Both the position numbers and the translations under genes were made by a program. A stretch of 64,000 bases of DNA from Ectobacillus sp. JY-23 (GTDB lineage: Bacteria > Bacillota > Bacilli > Bacillales > Bacillaceae_G), in the NCBI RefSeq assembly GCF_023022965.1, contig NZ_CP095462.1:2232001-2296000 (forward strand), given 5' to 3'. Below are positions 50,630-61,964 of this stretch, piece after piece. How positions within the stretch are numbered: the stretch's first letter is position 1; the number at the start of each line of letters is the position of its first letter. A model generated the notes under the pieces. That model searched no databases, was not told the DNA's origin, and saw only the letters and a list, made by a program, of their open reading frames with translations.

Positions 50630-51271
50630 TTATCGGTTGTTCCAATCATTTAGAAATTGTTCAATTCCCTTATCCGTTAACGGATGCTTCATCAGTTGTC
50701 CAAATACTTTATAAGGGATGGTAGCAATATGTGCACCGCGCAGCGCAGCCTCTGTTACATGTACAGGATGACGCACGGACGCCGCAATAATTTCTGTTCT
50801 GATATTGTGCTGTAAGAAAATAGCCGAAATTGTGTCAATCAGCTCTAAGCCATCTTGACCGATATCATCCAATCGACCTAAGAAAGGAGATACATAGGTT
50901 GCGCCGGCACGAGCTGCCAGCAAAGCTTGGTTTGCGTTAAAGATGAGTGTAACGTTTGTTTTAATTCCTAGCTCACTGAACGCCTTTACTGCCTTTAAAC
51001 CGTCAGCTGTCATTGGTACCTTTACTGTAATATTTGGTGCAATAGCAGCTAATTCTTTTCCCTCTTCAATCATTTCCGCTGCTGTTAACGCAATTACCTC
51101 TGCGCTGACAGAGCCCTCTACCTCAGCAGTGATTTCACGCAAACGCTCGTGGAAGGATACCCCTTTTTCCTTGGCTACCAAACTTGGATTTGTCGTTACA
51201 CCTGCTAGAATCCCCATGCTGTTGATTTCTTTGATTTCTTCTAGATTCGCTGTATCAATAAAAAACTTCAT
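50630..51271 (-). CDS. tal: Transaldolase (small, TalC/FSA type)
   Basis: This pentose phosphate enzyme has 213 residues with [20 protein letters not shown] and the Schiff-base lysine in [16 protein letters not shown] start it at 51271 behind AAGGAGG. It matches B. subtilis ywjH between fbaA and murZ. Confidence 0.93.
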   Translation of the reverse strand: MKFFIDTANLEEIKEINSMGILAGVTTNPSLVAKEKGVSFHERLREITAEVEGSVSAEVIALTAAEMIEEGKELAAIAPNITVKVPMTADGLKAVKAFSELGIKTNVTLIFNANQALLAARAGATYVSPFLGRLDDIGQDGLELIDTISAIFLQHNIRTEIIAASVRHPVHVTEAALRGAHIATIPYKVFGQLMKHPLTDKGIEQFLNDWNNR

Positions 51272-51383
51272 ATTGTGAATCCTCCTTATCCCCATAATTT
51301 CCTATACTTCTACAGTATAGACAATTTTCTTGCGTTTTTTGTCTGTTCTTGTAAATTGTTGCCGCTTTCATTATACAACGAAA

Positions 51384-51413
51384 GGAAACCGTCTAAAAGA
51401 CTAGACGGTTTCC
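51384..51413 (-). terminator. Hairpin after fbaA
   Basis: GGAAACCGTCTA / TAGACGGTTTCC is a 12-bp stem with a 6-base loop. The T run is short, so partial read-through into tal is likely. Confidence 0.7.
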
Positions 51414-51444
51414 AAGCTGTATAAAATTTATGGAAAAGCAATGC

Positions 51445-52302
51445 TTACGCTTTGCCGTTGGAGCCAAACTCGCGGATTTTACCTACAACTGTAGCCTTAA
51501 TCGCTTCACGGCCAGGAACGATGTATTTACGTGGATCGTAAACTTCACCGTCTGCACCCAATACTTCGCGTACTGCTTTTGTAAATGCAATTTGGTTTTC
51601 TGTGTTTACGTTGATTTTAGATGTACCTAAAGAGATAGAACGATCAATATCGCTCTTTGGAATTCCAGTACCGCCGTGCAATACCAATGGTACACCAGTT
51701 AAGTCGCGAACTTGTTCCATTTCTTTAAAGCCAAGGTTTGGCTCGCCTTTGTAAGGACCATGAACAGAACCTAATGCTGGAGCTAAGCAGTCAACGCCTG
51801 TACGTTTTACAAGCTCAGCGCACTCATTTGGATCTGCGTAAATTACGCCTTCAGCAACTACATCGTCTTCTTGACCACCGACAGTACCTAGCTCAGCTTC
51901 AACAGATACGTTGCGCGCATGTGCGTATTCTACTACTTTCTTTGTAGTCTCTACGTTCTCATCGAATGGATGGTGAGAAGCATCGATCATAACAGATGTA
52001 AAACCTGCATCAATCGCTTCTTTACATTTATCGAAGCTAGAACCATGGTCCAAGTGAATTGCTACAGGAACCGTGATTTTCATATCTTCCATTAAACCTT
52101 TAACCATCATAACAGTTGTCTTGAAGCCGCCCATGTGACGAGCTGCACCTTCAGACACACCAAGGATGACAGGAGATTGCTCTTGCTCAGCAGCAGCTAA
52201 GATCGCTTGCGTCCACTCCAAGTTGTTGATGTTGAATTGACCGACAGCGTACTTACCTTCCAATGCTTTATTAAGCATTTCTTTCATGGAAACTAAAGGC
52301 AT
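51445..52302 (-). CDS. fbaA: Fructose-bisphosphate aldolase class II
   Basis: This zinc aldolase of glycolysis and gluconeogenesis has 285 residues. [20 protein letters not shown] holds the zinc and catalytic region, and [14 protein letters not shown] the phosphate site. I start it at 52302 ([16 protein letters not shown]), behind AGGAGG. Confidence 0.95.
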   Translation of the reverse strand: MPLVSMKEMLNKALEGKYAVGQFNINNLEWTQAILAAAEQEQSPVILGVSEGAARHMGGFKTTVMMVKGLMEDMKITVPVAIHLDHGSSFDKCKEAIDAGFTSVMIDASHHPFDENVETTKKVVEYAHARNVSVEAELGTVGGQEDDVVAEGVIYADPNECAELVKRTGVDCLAPALGSVHGPYKGEPNLGFKEMEQVRDLTGVPLVLHGGTGIPKSDIDRSISLGTSKINVNTENQIAFTKAVREVLGADGEVYDPRKYIVPGREAIKATVVGKIREFGSNGKA

Positions 52303-52467
52303 GTTGAATCCTCCTAGAAAAACAAATTTTACATCCGATACATTCCTGTATAGTTTTAGCAACCGCAAAAAAAATATGTATTGAATGATACCGGACTTTT
52401 TTCTACATTACATAGGATACCAACTTGACCAAGAAAACTCAACTGAATTCACCCGGAAAGCCCAGTA

Positions 52468-52481
52468 TGAAAGCGTTTTTT
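52468..52481. promoter_or_regulatory. cre-like site upstream of fbaA
   Basis: TGAAAGCGTTTTTT fits the cre consensus except for one conserved C in the right arm. It lies about 30 bases after the spo0F stop and 165 bases before fbaA. Confidence 0.35.
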
Positions 52482-52510
52482 CGTAATTATTTTCTAAATT
52501 TGACACATCA

Positions 52511-52879
52511 TTATGCATTTACAGTAAGTTCTTGTCTTACTGCCTCACGCATCTCATCAATATCAAATGGCTTTGCAAAATGCATAATCGCACCGTGATC
52601 CTTTGCCTCTTGAATCATATCAAGCTCACCATATGCTGTCATCAAAATAACTTTAATATCTTGATCAATTGCCTTTACTCGCTTTAAAATCTCGATTCCA
52701 TCCATACCTGGAATTTTCATATCTAATATCACAAGATCAGGCTTGTCCTTCATTACAATATCAATAGCCTGAAAACCATTGGCTGCCTGTGAAGTCTGGT
52801 AACCTTCCTTTTGAAACACTTCATTTAATAAAATACGAATACCGTATTGATCATCCACAATTAAAATTTTCCCTTTCAT
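52511..52879 (-). CDS. spo0F: Sporulation phosphorelay response regulator
   Basis: This single-domain receiver accepts phosphate from KinA/KinB-type kinases and passes it to Spo0B. The 122 residues show [18 protein letters not shown] with the acidic pair Asp9/Asp10, the phosphoacceptor Asp53 ([10 protein letters not shown]), Thr in LMTAYGELD and Lys in FAKPFDI. No output domain. I start it at ATG 52879 ([10 protein letters not shown]), as homologues do. A sigma-H promoter precedes it. Confidence 0.96.
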   Translation of the reverse strand: MKGKILIVDDQYGIRILLNEVFQKEGYQTSQAANGFQAIDIVMKDKPDLVILDMKIPGMDGIEILKRVKAIDQDIKVILMTAYGELDMIQEAKDHGAIMHFAKPFDIDEMREAVRQELTVNA

Positions 52880-52938
52880 TTTCCCCACAGCCTTTCAGTT
52901 GATAAAATATAATGTATCCTAATTCTTCAGTTTCAAAC

Positions 52939-52968
52939 TATTTCTCTTTTTGGTATTGAATTTCCTTC
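52939..52968 (-). promoter_or_regulatory. Sigma-H promoter of spo0F
   Basis: The minus strand shows GAAGGAAAT (52960-52968), a 12-base spacer and AGAGAAATA (52939-52947), close to the sigma-H consensus RnAGGAwWW / RnnGAATww. spo0F is sigma-H controlled in B. subtilis. The other half of this 316-base gap (53000-53190) has a TATAAT near 53020 that may serve ywjG, and nothing else I can name. Confidence 0.65.
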
Positions 52969-53195
52969 TTATCTTAATTGTATACCTTATTATTTCAGAT
53001 TTTAAGTGAAATTTTTTATAATAGGTATACAAGTAGAAAAACAAATGATTTCAGCTGAGAGAGAAGAATGGGTATTGTATAGCTGCGGTCAGTGCTTACA
53101 TGGTTTTAGGGCATATGCATGTCATATGTATCGCATACTGATGTAGTAAAACGAACAGCATGACCTCATAGATATTGGTAAAAGGAGAACGAAGG

Positions 53196-53708
53196 ATGTT
53201 AAAGATATTTTCAACGCAAATTAGCGGCTATTTTAAGCGTATTGCGGAACAGGAAGAGATGAACATAGAGGATGGCGCTCGCATTTTAGCGCAGGCCTTA
53301 GTGGGGGACGGACACATTCACATATACGGCTCGCACGAAATGCAGGCTGTAGTAGCAGAAGCTCTGTACGGTGCCGAACCACTGCAAGGTGCCCAAGAAC
53401 TATGCGTAGATGAAGTAACGTATGCAGACCGCATTATGATTGTAAGCCGCTTTTCTACAGACAAAGAAGCGATTTCTCTGGCAAAGCGATTACAAGAGGA
53501 GGGTCATGCGATTGTGGGCATTTCTGCCGTACAAGAAGGAACGGAGTCTCTTGAGCAATATGTGGATGCTCATATTGATACAAAACTTTTGAAAGCGTTG
53601 ATTCCCGATGATGAGGGTGTGCGTTATGGCTTTCCAAGTAGCATTATTGCTTTGTTTGCCTACTATGGTCTTGCGTTTACAGTAAAAGAAATTTTATCTG
53701 AGTATTAA
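53196..53708 (+). CDS. ywjG: DUF2529 protein (YwjG-like)
   Basis: The 170-residue protein has a SIS-like Rossmann pattern (HIHIYGSHEMQAVVAEALYG, then RIMIVSRFSTDKEAISLAKR). Function unknown. I start it at ATG 53196 (MLKIFSTQISGYF) behind AAAGGAGA; the track start seven codons earlier overlaps that site. It is divergent from spo0F, as in B. subtilis. Confidence 0.85.
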   Translation: MLKIFSTQISGYFKRIAEQEEMNIEDGARILAQALVGDGHIHIYGSHEMQAVVAEALYGAEPLQGAQELCVDEVTYADRIMIVSRFSTDKEAISLAKRLQEEGHAIVGISAVQEGTESLEQYVDAHIDTKLLKALIPDDEGVRYGFPSSIIALFAYYGLAFTVKEILSEY

Positions 53709-53709
53709 T

Positions 53710-53735
53710 AAAAGCATGGCAGCTGCCATGCTTTT
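53710..53735. terminator. Bidirectional terminator between ywjG and the hydrolase gene
   Basis: AAAAGCATGGCAG / CTGCCATGCTTTT is a perfect 26-base palindrome between converging genes. Confidence 0.85.
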
Positions 53736-54474
53736 ATTGTGCTTGCATCCATTCTGCTAATGCAGAACCAATTCGAGCTTGTATATAGCCAGCATGCGCT
53801 ACATCCTGCAAGTCAGACATGAGCACCGCTACATACAATGTACATGCGCCGCGGCGGAAGCGAGCCGCGTCATGTAACACGCCGCGCACGCTTCCTGTCT
53901 TGTTGGCAATCTCGACATCGCTATACTCTAAAAGTCCCGGTAACTGACTGCGAAATTGCTGCTGCAGAAGCGGGGCGTAGAACGCATCACGCTGCGGCGA
54001 ATGATCGGCAACTCGCAACAGTCTCACCATATCTGCTGCACACGTTACATTGTCACCGCCTGCTTCTTCTGGGCTTTGCATCATATAGCGTTGCAGTGCG
54101 GTCTGCGTAAGCCCTGCTTCCGCTATAGAACTTTGAATAGCTGATTTACCAATTCGCTCAATGAGCCAGTTGGTGGCTGTATTGTCAGATACGTTAATCA
54201 TCAGGGTTAATAAGTCTCGTACGGTAAGCGTCGCACCGGAAGATAAACTGTCAATAATACCGCTACCACCTACTTTAGCTAATGTATGGGGAAGAACTTG
54301 CTCATTCTGATTAAGCGGAAGCCCCGCCCATAAGATAGGCATTTTAATTAGACTTGCCGGCACATGTAATGCTTCCGCATGATAAGCATATGTATAGGCC
54401 CCTTCTATACACAAGCTTACGCGTCCATCCACTTTTTCCAATAACAACGTTACTGTTTCATGTAAGTTATTCAT
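53734..54474 (-). CDS. Beta-lactamase-fold serine hydrolase, apparently cytoplasmic
   Basis: The 246-residue protein has all three class A-type motifs: Ser41-xx-Lys44 (PASLIKMPIL), Ser96-Asp-Asn (VSDNTATNW) and Lys192-Thr-Gly (NKTGSVRGVLHD). There is no signal peptide, so it probably acts inside the cell. It shares one base with the stop of the NlpC/P60 gene (TAATG). Its context suggests processing of imported wall peptides rather than antibiotic resistance. I start it at 54474 behind AGGGTG. Confidence 0.8.
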   Translation of the reverse strand: MNNLHETVTLLLEKVDGRVSLCIEGAYTYAYHAEALHVPASLIKMPILWAGLPLNQNEQVLPHTLAKVGGSGIIDSLSSGATLTVRDLLTLMINVSDNTATNWLIERIGKSAIQSSIAEAGLTQTALQRYMMQSPEEAGGDNVTCAADMVRLLRVADHSPQRDAFYAPLLQQQFRSQLPGLLEYSDVEIANKTGSVRGVLHDAARFRRGACTLYVAVLMSDLQDVAHAGYIQARIGSALAEWMQAQ

Positions 54475-55313
54475 TATATCACCCTGCGAATTGCGCATAA
54501 TTCCTCTGCATAAATACCTTCAATCGGAATGACCTCAATACACTTACCTGTTTTAGGAGCATGCAGCATCTGCCCTTCTCCAGCGTATACAGCTACATGA
54601 TGAATAGCACCCTTGCCATTCTCATAGGCAAAGAACAATAAATCACCCGGTTGCATATCTGCGCGTTCAACTGCCTCTCCCGCTTTTGCTTGATCATGCG
54701 CATCACGCGGAATGTCTACGCCGACAGAACGAGCTAGTGTATACGTGAATCCGGAGCAATCATATCCAAAAGCACTCGTGCCGCCCCACAGATACGGCAA
54801 GCCAATAAACTGTTTTCCATTAGTAAGTAAATCGGCTCCTGCCGCTCCATTTTCTCGTTTTGTTTTTCGCAAGCCGTCAGGTGTCATTAAAAACACCCAA
54901 TCTCCTTCTTCTTTCACGAGCGGAAGCACTGTTTGATACACAATTCGTTGTTTCTCTCGTTCTTCCTCATCAAATAACTCCGCCTCTGGTACAGTAATAA
55001 CAAAACGCTCTCCCTGCAGATTTCCTTCACGAAGCTGCCCTTTATACATCCAGCCTGGGTAACCTTTTTTATCCTTAGAAGAGGACTGAGATAACACACG
55101 TACCTCTGCCCAATCTCCCTCTTCTTTCACGATTTCTACTTCATCGCCAAGAAGCACCTGCGTTTGCAGTACATTTTCCTTCCATAACTGCATGCGCCCC
55201 TCCAAGGTTAAACTTTCTGTCCATTCCTTCATCAATCCTTGCTCTGACAAAGCAAGCTCATAACCTTCTACAGGCTTCGTCCATACATTCGCTACTGGTA
55301 CCCTTACTAGCAT
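54474..55313 (-). CDS. ykfC: NlpC/P60 gamma-D-glutamyl-L-diamino acid endopeptidase (YkfC-like)
   Basis: The 279-residue protein has two SH3-like domains (about 1-150) and an NlpC/P60 domain with catalytic Cys186 (GYDCSGFTY), His239 (IHHVAVYAG) and His251 (LHAPKTG). Without a signal peptide it fits YkfC, which cleaves L-Ala-gamma-D-Glu-containing peptides during murein recycling. It sits directly after an oligopeptide importer. The strength of the call rests on architecture and context. Confidence 0.85.
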   Translation of the reverse strand: MLVRVPVANVWTKPVEGYELALSEQGLMKEWTESLTLEGRMQLWKENVLQTQVLLGDEVEIVKEEGDWAEVRVLSQSSSKDKKGYPGWMYKGQLREGNLQGERFVITVPEAELFDEEEREKQRIVYQTVLPLVKEEGDWVFLMTPDGLRKTKRENGAAGADLLTNGKQFIGLPYLWGGTSAFGYDCSGFTYTLARSVGVDIPRDAHDQAKAGEAVERADMQPGDLLFFAYENGKGAIHHVAVYAGEGQMLHAPKTGKCIEVIPIEGIYAEELCAIRRVI

Positions 55314-55332
55314 TCTTTTCCCTCCCCTAGCG

Positions 55333-55362
55333 GAAACACCACCGCCGCGGCGATGGTGTTTC
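55333..55362 (-). promoter_or_regulatory. Intercistronic hairpin after the binding-protein gene
   Basis: GAAACACCA and TGGTGTTTC, with an inner CGCC/GGCG pair, form a stable stem 3 bases after the binding-protein stop, with no T run. Such hairpins often protect the upstream mRNA and raise binding-protein yield over downstream genes. Confidence 0.55.
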
Positions 55363-55364
55363 TT

Positions 55365-56972
55365 TCATTTTAAGTCAGCCCACTTCAACTCTAAATAACC
55401 AACAGGATGACGGACAACGCCCGTTACTTTTTCTTGTTGCAAGTACACTTGATTGTAGAAGTAAAGCGGTACAATTGATGCGTCCTTCATCAGTAGCTTT
55501 TCAGCTTCATATAAATATTCAAAGCGTTTTTTCTCGTCGCCTTCTTTTTTGGACTTAGCGATTAATTCGTCAAACTGCGTACTGCTCCAGCTTGTGCGAT
55601 TCATAGAGTTGTCTGTCGTGAAGTTTTCCAAGAAGTTAACCGGATCACCGTAATCAGCTAAGAAAGAGCCTCTAGAGAACTGGAATTTGCCTGCTTTTTG
55701 CTCTGTAGAAAACACATTCCATTCCATATTCGCTAGCTTAATATCCACACCAAGTGATTCTTTAATCATCTGTTGAATCGCTTCAGCTACCGGTTTATTT
55801 GTATCGCTTGTGTTGTATGTCAGCGTTACTTCAGGTAATGTTTTATAATTTTCTTCTTTCATTCCTTCTTCTAACAGCTGTTTCGCTTTTGTCGTATCTG
55901 TTTTCAACAGGTCTCCGCTCGTTTGACGGAAGTCTTTCCCGTTCGCATCTTTAAAACCAAACCCAACAAACCCGTATGCTGGTTTTTGTCCTGCACGCTT
56001 TACGTATTGTGCAATTTTCGCCTGATCGATGCTCATCGCAAATGCTTGACGAATCTTAGCATTTTGGAACGGCGCTTGCTTTAAGTTAAAACGATAAAAT
56101 TCTATACCGGCTTGATCTTCAGCTTTTGCTTCACCATCTTTCAGAAGCTTTTCAGCTAATTCTGCAGGAACGCTAGAAACATCAAGCTCACCTGTTTTAT
56201 ACATTTGATACTCTGTTTTTACATCGTTAACCATCGCCCATTTAATCTCATCTAGCTTAACGGACTTATTGTCCCAATAGTGTTTGTTTTTCTCGAATAC
56301 CATTTCACTGCCATGCTCCCACTTTGTTAGCTTGAATGGTCCATTGCCAACAAATGTAGCTGCTTCTTTAAACCAGTTTGGATCCTTCTCCACAATCTTT
56401 TGCGGTACCGGGAAGAAGGATGGGTTAGAAATAACGCTCAAGAAAAATGCCTGCGGGCTTGTAAGCACAACCTCAAGCTCGTAATCACCAACAGCTTTTA
56501 TTTTCACGTTATCAACAGACCCCTTGCCTGTATTGTACTCTTCGGCACCTTCAATAAAATAAGCAAGGAAAGCAGCGGAAGATGCAAGCTCAGGGCTCAA
56601 CATGCGCTTCCAGGCAAACTCAAAATCTTTTGCAGTGACAGGTTCGCCATTTGACCATTTGGCATCTTTACGTAGCTTGAATGTATATGTTTTCCCATCC
56701 GGTGATACCTTCCAGCTTTCAGCCGCAGCAGCCTCCGGTTTATGTGTTTTTCCAAGACGGGTCAGCCCTTCACCCAAGTTGTTCAGAGGTACCCAAGATA
56801 CATTGTCAAAACCGATTGGCGGATCAAAGCTTGTTGGTTCTTTCCCATTGTTCAGACGCAATACCTTTTTCTCTGCTTTTCCTTTTTCCGTTGTTGCTGT
56901 TTCCTGCTTTGCCGTACATCCTGCAGACACTGCTAACATTGTTGCCATGACAATCGCAAACCCTTTTTTCAT
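55365..56972 (-). CDS. Oligopeptide ABC transporter substrate-binding lipoprotein (DppE/OppA family)
   Basis: The 535-residue protein has a lipoprotein signal (MLAVSAGC with lipidated Cys19) and the family-5 extracellular solute-binding fold (RLNNGKEPTSFDPPIGFDNV, and AAESWKVSPDGKTYTFKLRK). It captures peptides at the outer face of the membrane. Its ATG overlaps the ATPase stop (ATGA). The link with ykfC suggests murein tripeptide uptake, as for B. subtilis DppE. Confidence 0.9.
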   Translation of the reverse strand: MKKGFAIVMATMLAVSAGCTAKQETATTEKGKAEKKVLRLNNGKEPTSFDPPIGFDNVSWVPLNNLGEGLTRLGKTHKPEAAAAESWKVSPDGKTYTFKLRKDAKWSNGEPVTAKDFEFAWKRMLSPELASSAAFLAYFIEGAEEYNTGKGSVDNVKIKAVGDYELEVVLTSPQAFFLSVISNPSFFPVPQKIVEKDPNWFKEAATFVGNGPFKLTKWEHGSEMVFEKNKHYWDNKSVKLDEIKWAMVNDVKTEYQMYKTGELDVSSVPAELAEKLLKDGEAKAEDQAGIEFYRFNLKQAPFQNAKIRQAFAMSIDQAKIAQYVKRAGQKPAYGFVGFGFKDANGKDFRQTSGDLLKTDTTKAKQLLEEGMKEENYKTLPEVTLTYNTSDTNKPVAEAIQQMIKESLGVDIKLANMEWNVFSTEQKAGKFQFSRGSFLADYGDPVNFLENFTTDNSMNRTSWSSTQFDELIAKSKKEGDEKKRFEYLYEAEKLLMKDASIVPLYFYNQVYLQQEKVTGVVRHPVGYLELKWADLK

Positions 56973-57994
56973 CGTAATCCCCCTTTAATTAGAATATTTC
57001 TTTCATGAAAATCAGGAAAAAGATTCTTTGCCCGCTCATCGTGGAGCCAGCAAGAAGCTTCTTGTCCTCTATTTTGGAACACAGGTGGTTGCATTGCTGC
57101 ACATATATCCATCGCATAGGCACATCTGTCTACAAATCCGCAACCACGAGGCGGCTGAAACAAGTCTGGAGGTGTCCCCGGTATACTTTCTAAAACGCCT
57201 CCTTGCCTCCGCATATGAGGCACACTTTTTAGCAATGCCCTGGTGTATGGATGGGCAGGATTTTTAAATAAAGATTCGCTGTTGCCTGTCTCAACAATTT
57301 TTCCTGCATACATGACCATAACGCGGTCTGCTACTTGCGCTACGACACCAAGATCATGCGTGATTAGTAAAACAGATAGATCCAGCTTTTCTTTTAAATC
57401 TTGGAGCAACTCCAAAATTTGCGCCTGAATGGTTACATCTAGTGCCGTTGTTGGCTCATCCGCAATTAATAAAGTCGGATTACACGCTAGCGCAATCGCA
57501 ATGATAATGCGCTGTCTTTGTCCACCGCTAAACTGGTGCGGATATTGATTGAGGCGACCTTTACCGTTGTCAATGCCAACTAAGTCAAGTAGTTCAAGTG
57601 CTTGATTACGTGCTTGCTTCTTCGTAAAGCCAAGATGAGTAATCATCCCTTCTGTTAACTGCGTTTCTACAGTAAGCGTCGGGTTCAAACTCGTCATAGG
57701 ATCTTGAAAGATCATTCCCATCCGGCGACCTCGTAACTGCCGCAATTCTTTCGGAGATAACCGCATCACATCTTGCCCTGCAACGTGAATATGCCCTTCC
57801 ATGCGAACATTCTTATTCATATGCGTCATGCCAAATATGCTTTTAGCAGTCACAGATTTTCCGGATCCTGATTCGCCGACAAGCGCAACAGTTTCACCGC
57901 GTTCAATTGAAAATGATACGTCTCGAACAGCGTGAACAAAGCCTCCGTAAGCTAGAAATGAGACATTTAATCCTTTTACATCTACAAACGACAT
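56969..57994 (-). CDS. Oligopeptide ABC transporter ATPase (DppD/OppD family)
   Basis: The 341-residue ATPase has Walker A GESGSGKS (40-47), the signature [12 protein letters not shown], Walker [15 protein letters not shown] and the C-terminal cysteine-bearing oligopeptide domain ([17 protein letters not shown]). No second ATPase (OppF) is present, as in the dpp arrangement. It follows the OppC-type permease by one base. Confidence 0.93.
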   Translation of the reverse strand: MSFVDVKGLNVSFLAYGGFVHAVRDVSFSIERGETVALVGESGSGKSVTAKSIFGMTHMNKNVRMEGHIHVAGQDVMRLSPKELRQLRGRRMGMIFQDPMTSLNPTLTVETQLTEGMITHLGFTKKQARNQALELLDLVGIDNGKGRLNQYPHQFSGGQRQRIIIAIALACNPTLLIADEPTTALDVTIQAQILELLQDLKEKLDLSVLLITHDLGVVAQVADRVMVMYAGKIVETGNSESLFKNPAHPYTRALLKSVPHMRRQGGVLESIPGTPPDLFQPPRGCGFVDRCAYAMDICAAMQPPVFQNRGQEASCWLHDERAKNLFPDFHERNILIKGGLR

Positions 57995-57995
57995 A

Positions 57996-58916
57996 TTAAT
58001 CCCCCTTTCTAAGCTTCGGATCTAAGGCATCCTGCAATCCGTCGCCGAGAACATTGAATGCAAACATCGTAAGTGAGATGAAAAATGCCGGAAAGAACAA
58101 TCGCCACCACTCGCCTGTTAAAATTGCCGACAAGCCATCATTCGCAAGTACACCCCAGCTCGCAAACGGCGCCTGAATACCAAGACCGAGAAAGCTTAAA
58201 AAAGACTCTGCGAAAATAGCCGCAGGTACAGACAAGGTCATATTTACTAAAATAGGGCCAACTGTATTCGGAAGCAGTCCCTTTCGTAAAATATGCAGCG
58301 TGCTTCCTCCTAATGTTTGAGAGGCTAAAATAAATTCATAGGAGCGCAACTGCATCACCTGTCCACGCACAATACGTGCCATACCCACCCAGCCGGTGAT
58401 AGTAAGAGCGATCAGAATGGTATGTAAGCCCGGTCCCATTGCGACCATTAGTAAAATAACAACCAGTAGATATGGAATTCCATATAAAATTTCAACAAAC
58501 CGCATCATATAGTGATCGGTTTTTCCGCCTTTGTATCCTGCAATACCTCCGTACAATACACCGATGGTCATATCAATAAGTGCAGCGACAACCCCTACAA
58601 ACAAGCTGATACGCGCCCCATACCATACTCGCGCAAATAAATCCCTTCCTAATTCATCTGTGCCAAACCAATGCTTACTGCTTGGTGCCTGGCTGCCTTC
58701 TACGACATTTTGATGCGCCACATCATAAGGAGAGATGATTGGACCTAAGACAGCTCCAATCAATAAAAATAGTAAAAATCCGAGACCTGTTAAAGCTAAC
58801 TTGTTACGCTTTAGCCTTCTCCACCCATCCTTCCAATAGGATAATGAAGGCCTAACCACTGCTTCTACATTGCCTTTTTGTGTTCGTTTGACAAATAAAG
58901 CTTCCATATTTTCCAT
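57996..58916 (-). CDS. Oligopeptide ABC transporter permease (DppC/OppC family)
   Basis: The 306-residue protein has six helices with the N-terminal OppC_N segment (RRLKRNKLALTGLGFLLFLL) and the EAA-type coupling loop (ASQTLGGSTLHILRKGLLPN). GAGGTG precedes the ATG. It pairs with the DppB-type permease 11 bases upstream. Confidence 0.92.
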   Translation of the reverse strand: MENMEALFVKRTQKGNVEAVVRPSLSYWKDGWRRLKRNKLALTGLGFLLFLLIGAVLGPIISPYDVAHQNVVEGSQAPSSKHWFGTDELGRDLFARVWYGARISLFVGVVAALIDMTIGVLYGGIAGYKGGKTDHYMMRFVEILYGIPYLLVVILLMVAMGPGLHTILIALTITGWVGMARIVRGQVMQLRSYEFILASQTLGGSTLHILRKGLLPNTVGPILVNMTLSVPAAIFAESFLSFLGLGIQAPFASWGVLANDGLSAILTGEWWRLFFPAFFISLTMFAFNVLGDGLQDALDPKLRKGD

Positions 58917-58927
58917 GATGATTCACC

Positions 58928-59860
58928 TCACTTTTGCTGATGAAGCTTAATGCGCGGGTCAAGCAGACTATATACGAGGTCCACTAATAGCAACATAACA
59001 ATCAGCAAAATACTGTAAAAAACCGTTGTTCCCATAATGACGGAATAGTCGCGATTATTAATACTTTCCACAAAGTACTTGCCCATGCCCGGAATCGCAA
59101 AAATTTTTTCAATGACAAAGCTGCCCGTTAGAATACTCGCAACTAATGTACCTAGCACTGTCACAACAGGAAGCATCGCATTTTTTAGTGCATGAACCAC
59201 AACAATACGTACAGGGTGTAGTCCTTTTGCTTGTGCAGTCTGGATATATTCCTGTGTAAGCACCTCGAGCATGCTGCTTCGTGTCAACCTAGCAATAATT
59301 GCCGTTGGACCAGTAGCCAAAGAGAGCGTAGGCAAAATCATATGCTTCCAGCTTGTCCAGGTAGCGACGGGTAAAATGCCCCAATTCACTGCAATTTGCT
59401 GGATAAGAAAGGTTGCCATAATAAAGCTTGGTACGGAAATGCCGATTACCGCCAATGTCATTGCTAGATAATCAATAACACCATTATGACGAAGCGCAGC
59501 AAGTACCCCGAGAGAGACACCTGTCAAAACGGCAAGCAACACTGCGTACGTGCCAAGCTCGGCACTTACCGGAAATCCTCTAGCAAGCAACTCATTCACC
59601 GACGTATCAGATTGCTTCATACTAATTCCGAGATCTCCTTGAGCGAGAGAAGACAAATAATAAAAAAACTGCATGTAAAGCGGTTCATCCAAGTGGTACC
59701 TGGCATTCAAGTTAGCCATGATTGCTTCGTTTGTTGCTTTGCCGCTGTCTTCATTAAAAGGTGAACCGGGCACACTGTGCATTAAAATGAAGGTTAGCGT
59801 TACGATGACAAGCAGCGTAAACAACATGGAAATGACACGCCGAATCAGGTAGTGAACCAT
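58928..59860 (-). CDS. Oligopeptide ABC transporter permease (DppB/OppB family)
   Basis: The 310-residue protein begins MVHYLIRRVISMLFTLLVIV, followed by TLTFILMHSVPGSPF, the OppB hallmark. The coupling loop is EYIQTAQAKGLHPVRIVVVHA. It is the first gene of the importer operon; AAGGGGG precedes its ATG. Confidence 0.92.
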   Translation of the reverse strand: MVHYLIRRVISMLFTLLVIVTLTFILMHSVPGSPFNEDSGKATNEAIMANLNARYHLDEPLYMQFFYYLSSLAQGDLGISMKQSDTSVNELLARGFPVSAELGTYAVLLAVLTGVSLGVLAALRHNGVIDYLAMTLAVIGISVPSFIMATFLIQQIAVNWGILPVATWTSWKHMILPTLSLATGPTAIIARLTRSSMLEVLTQEYIQTAQAKGLHPVRIVVVHALKNAMLPVVTVLGTLVASILTGSFVIEKIFAIPGMGKYFVESINNRDYSVIMGTTVFYSILLIVMLLLVDLVYSLLDPRIKLHQQK

Positions 59861-59958
59861 AAAAGTCCCCCTTTCTAGTTGGTTGTTCTATTACAGCAAT
59901 CGGGATAAAATAACGTGAGGTTATATTCTGGATGTGTAAATGGAAGGGTGTTATGTAG

Positions 59959-60014
59959 ATTATACTAGAAAGAGACACAATTTTACATAAATTTTATAAA
60001 ATATTCTAAATATT
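59959..60014 (-). promoter_or_regulatory. Candidate promoter and CodY-like site of the dpp-type operon
   Basis: The minus strand has a perfect TATAAT at 59959-59964; the -35 is weak. AATATTCTAAATATT at 60000-60014 is a dyad with three mismatches to the CodY box AATTTTCWGAAAATT. The dpp operon of B. subtilis is CodY controlled. This is a weak prediction in an AT-rich spacer. Confidence 0.35.
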
Positions 60015-60090
60015 ATAAATAATATGGATTTTTTATGATTTGAGGCAGATTTCTATCCGTTGGACATGCAGTCCTGCAATTTCAAATAAA

Positions 60091-61754
<1,664 letters not shown>

Positions 61755-61841
61755 TCATCATGAGCTTATATAAAACGTCGCAATTTGCAACGTATGTAAG
61801 GAGCATATGTTTTATTGTTAGATTTTTTTATGTTTCTAAAC

Positions 61842-61887
61842 AAAAAAAGAAAATAGCTCCCTATTTAATAGTAGGGAGCTATTTTCT
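61842..61887 (-). terminator. CTP-responsive attenuator terminator in the pyrG leader
   Basis: AGAAAATAGCTCCCTA and TAGGGAGCTATTTTCT form a long stem followed by seven T residues, 120 bases before the pyrG start. The 5' arm contains the C/U-rich GCTCCCT that can pair with extra G residues added at the transcript start. It may also serve as the terminator of rpoE. Confidence 0.85.
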
Positions 61888-61919
61888 TTTATATAAAACG
61901 TAGTTGTATCTGTTTTAAA

Positions 61920-61961
61920 GAGCCCAAAAATGATTCTACATAGACTCTGTGGAAAAGTCAA
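61920..61961 (-). promoter_or_regulatory. pyrG promoter with GGGCTC start (reiterative transcription site)
   Basis: The minus strand has TTGACT (61956-61961), a 17-base spacer, TAGAAT (61933-61938), and GGGCTC starting 7 bases later at 61925. In B. subtilis the same pppGGGC start allows slippage adding G residues when CTP is low, and the poly-G blocks the terminator stem. Promoter, start and terminator are all present here. Confidence 0.85.
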
Positions 61962-61964
61962 GGC

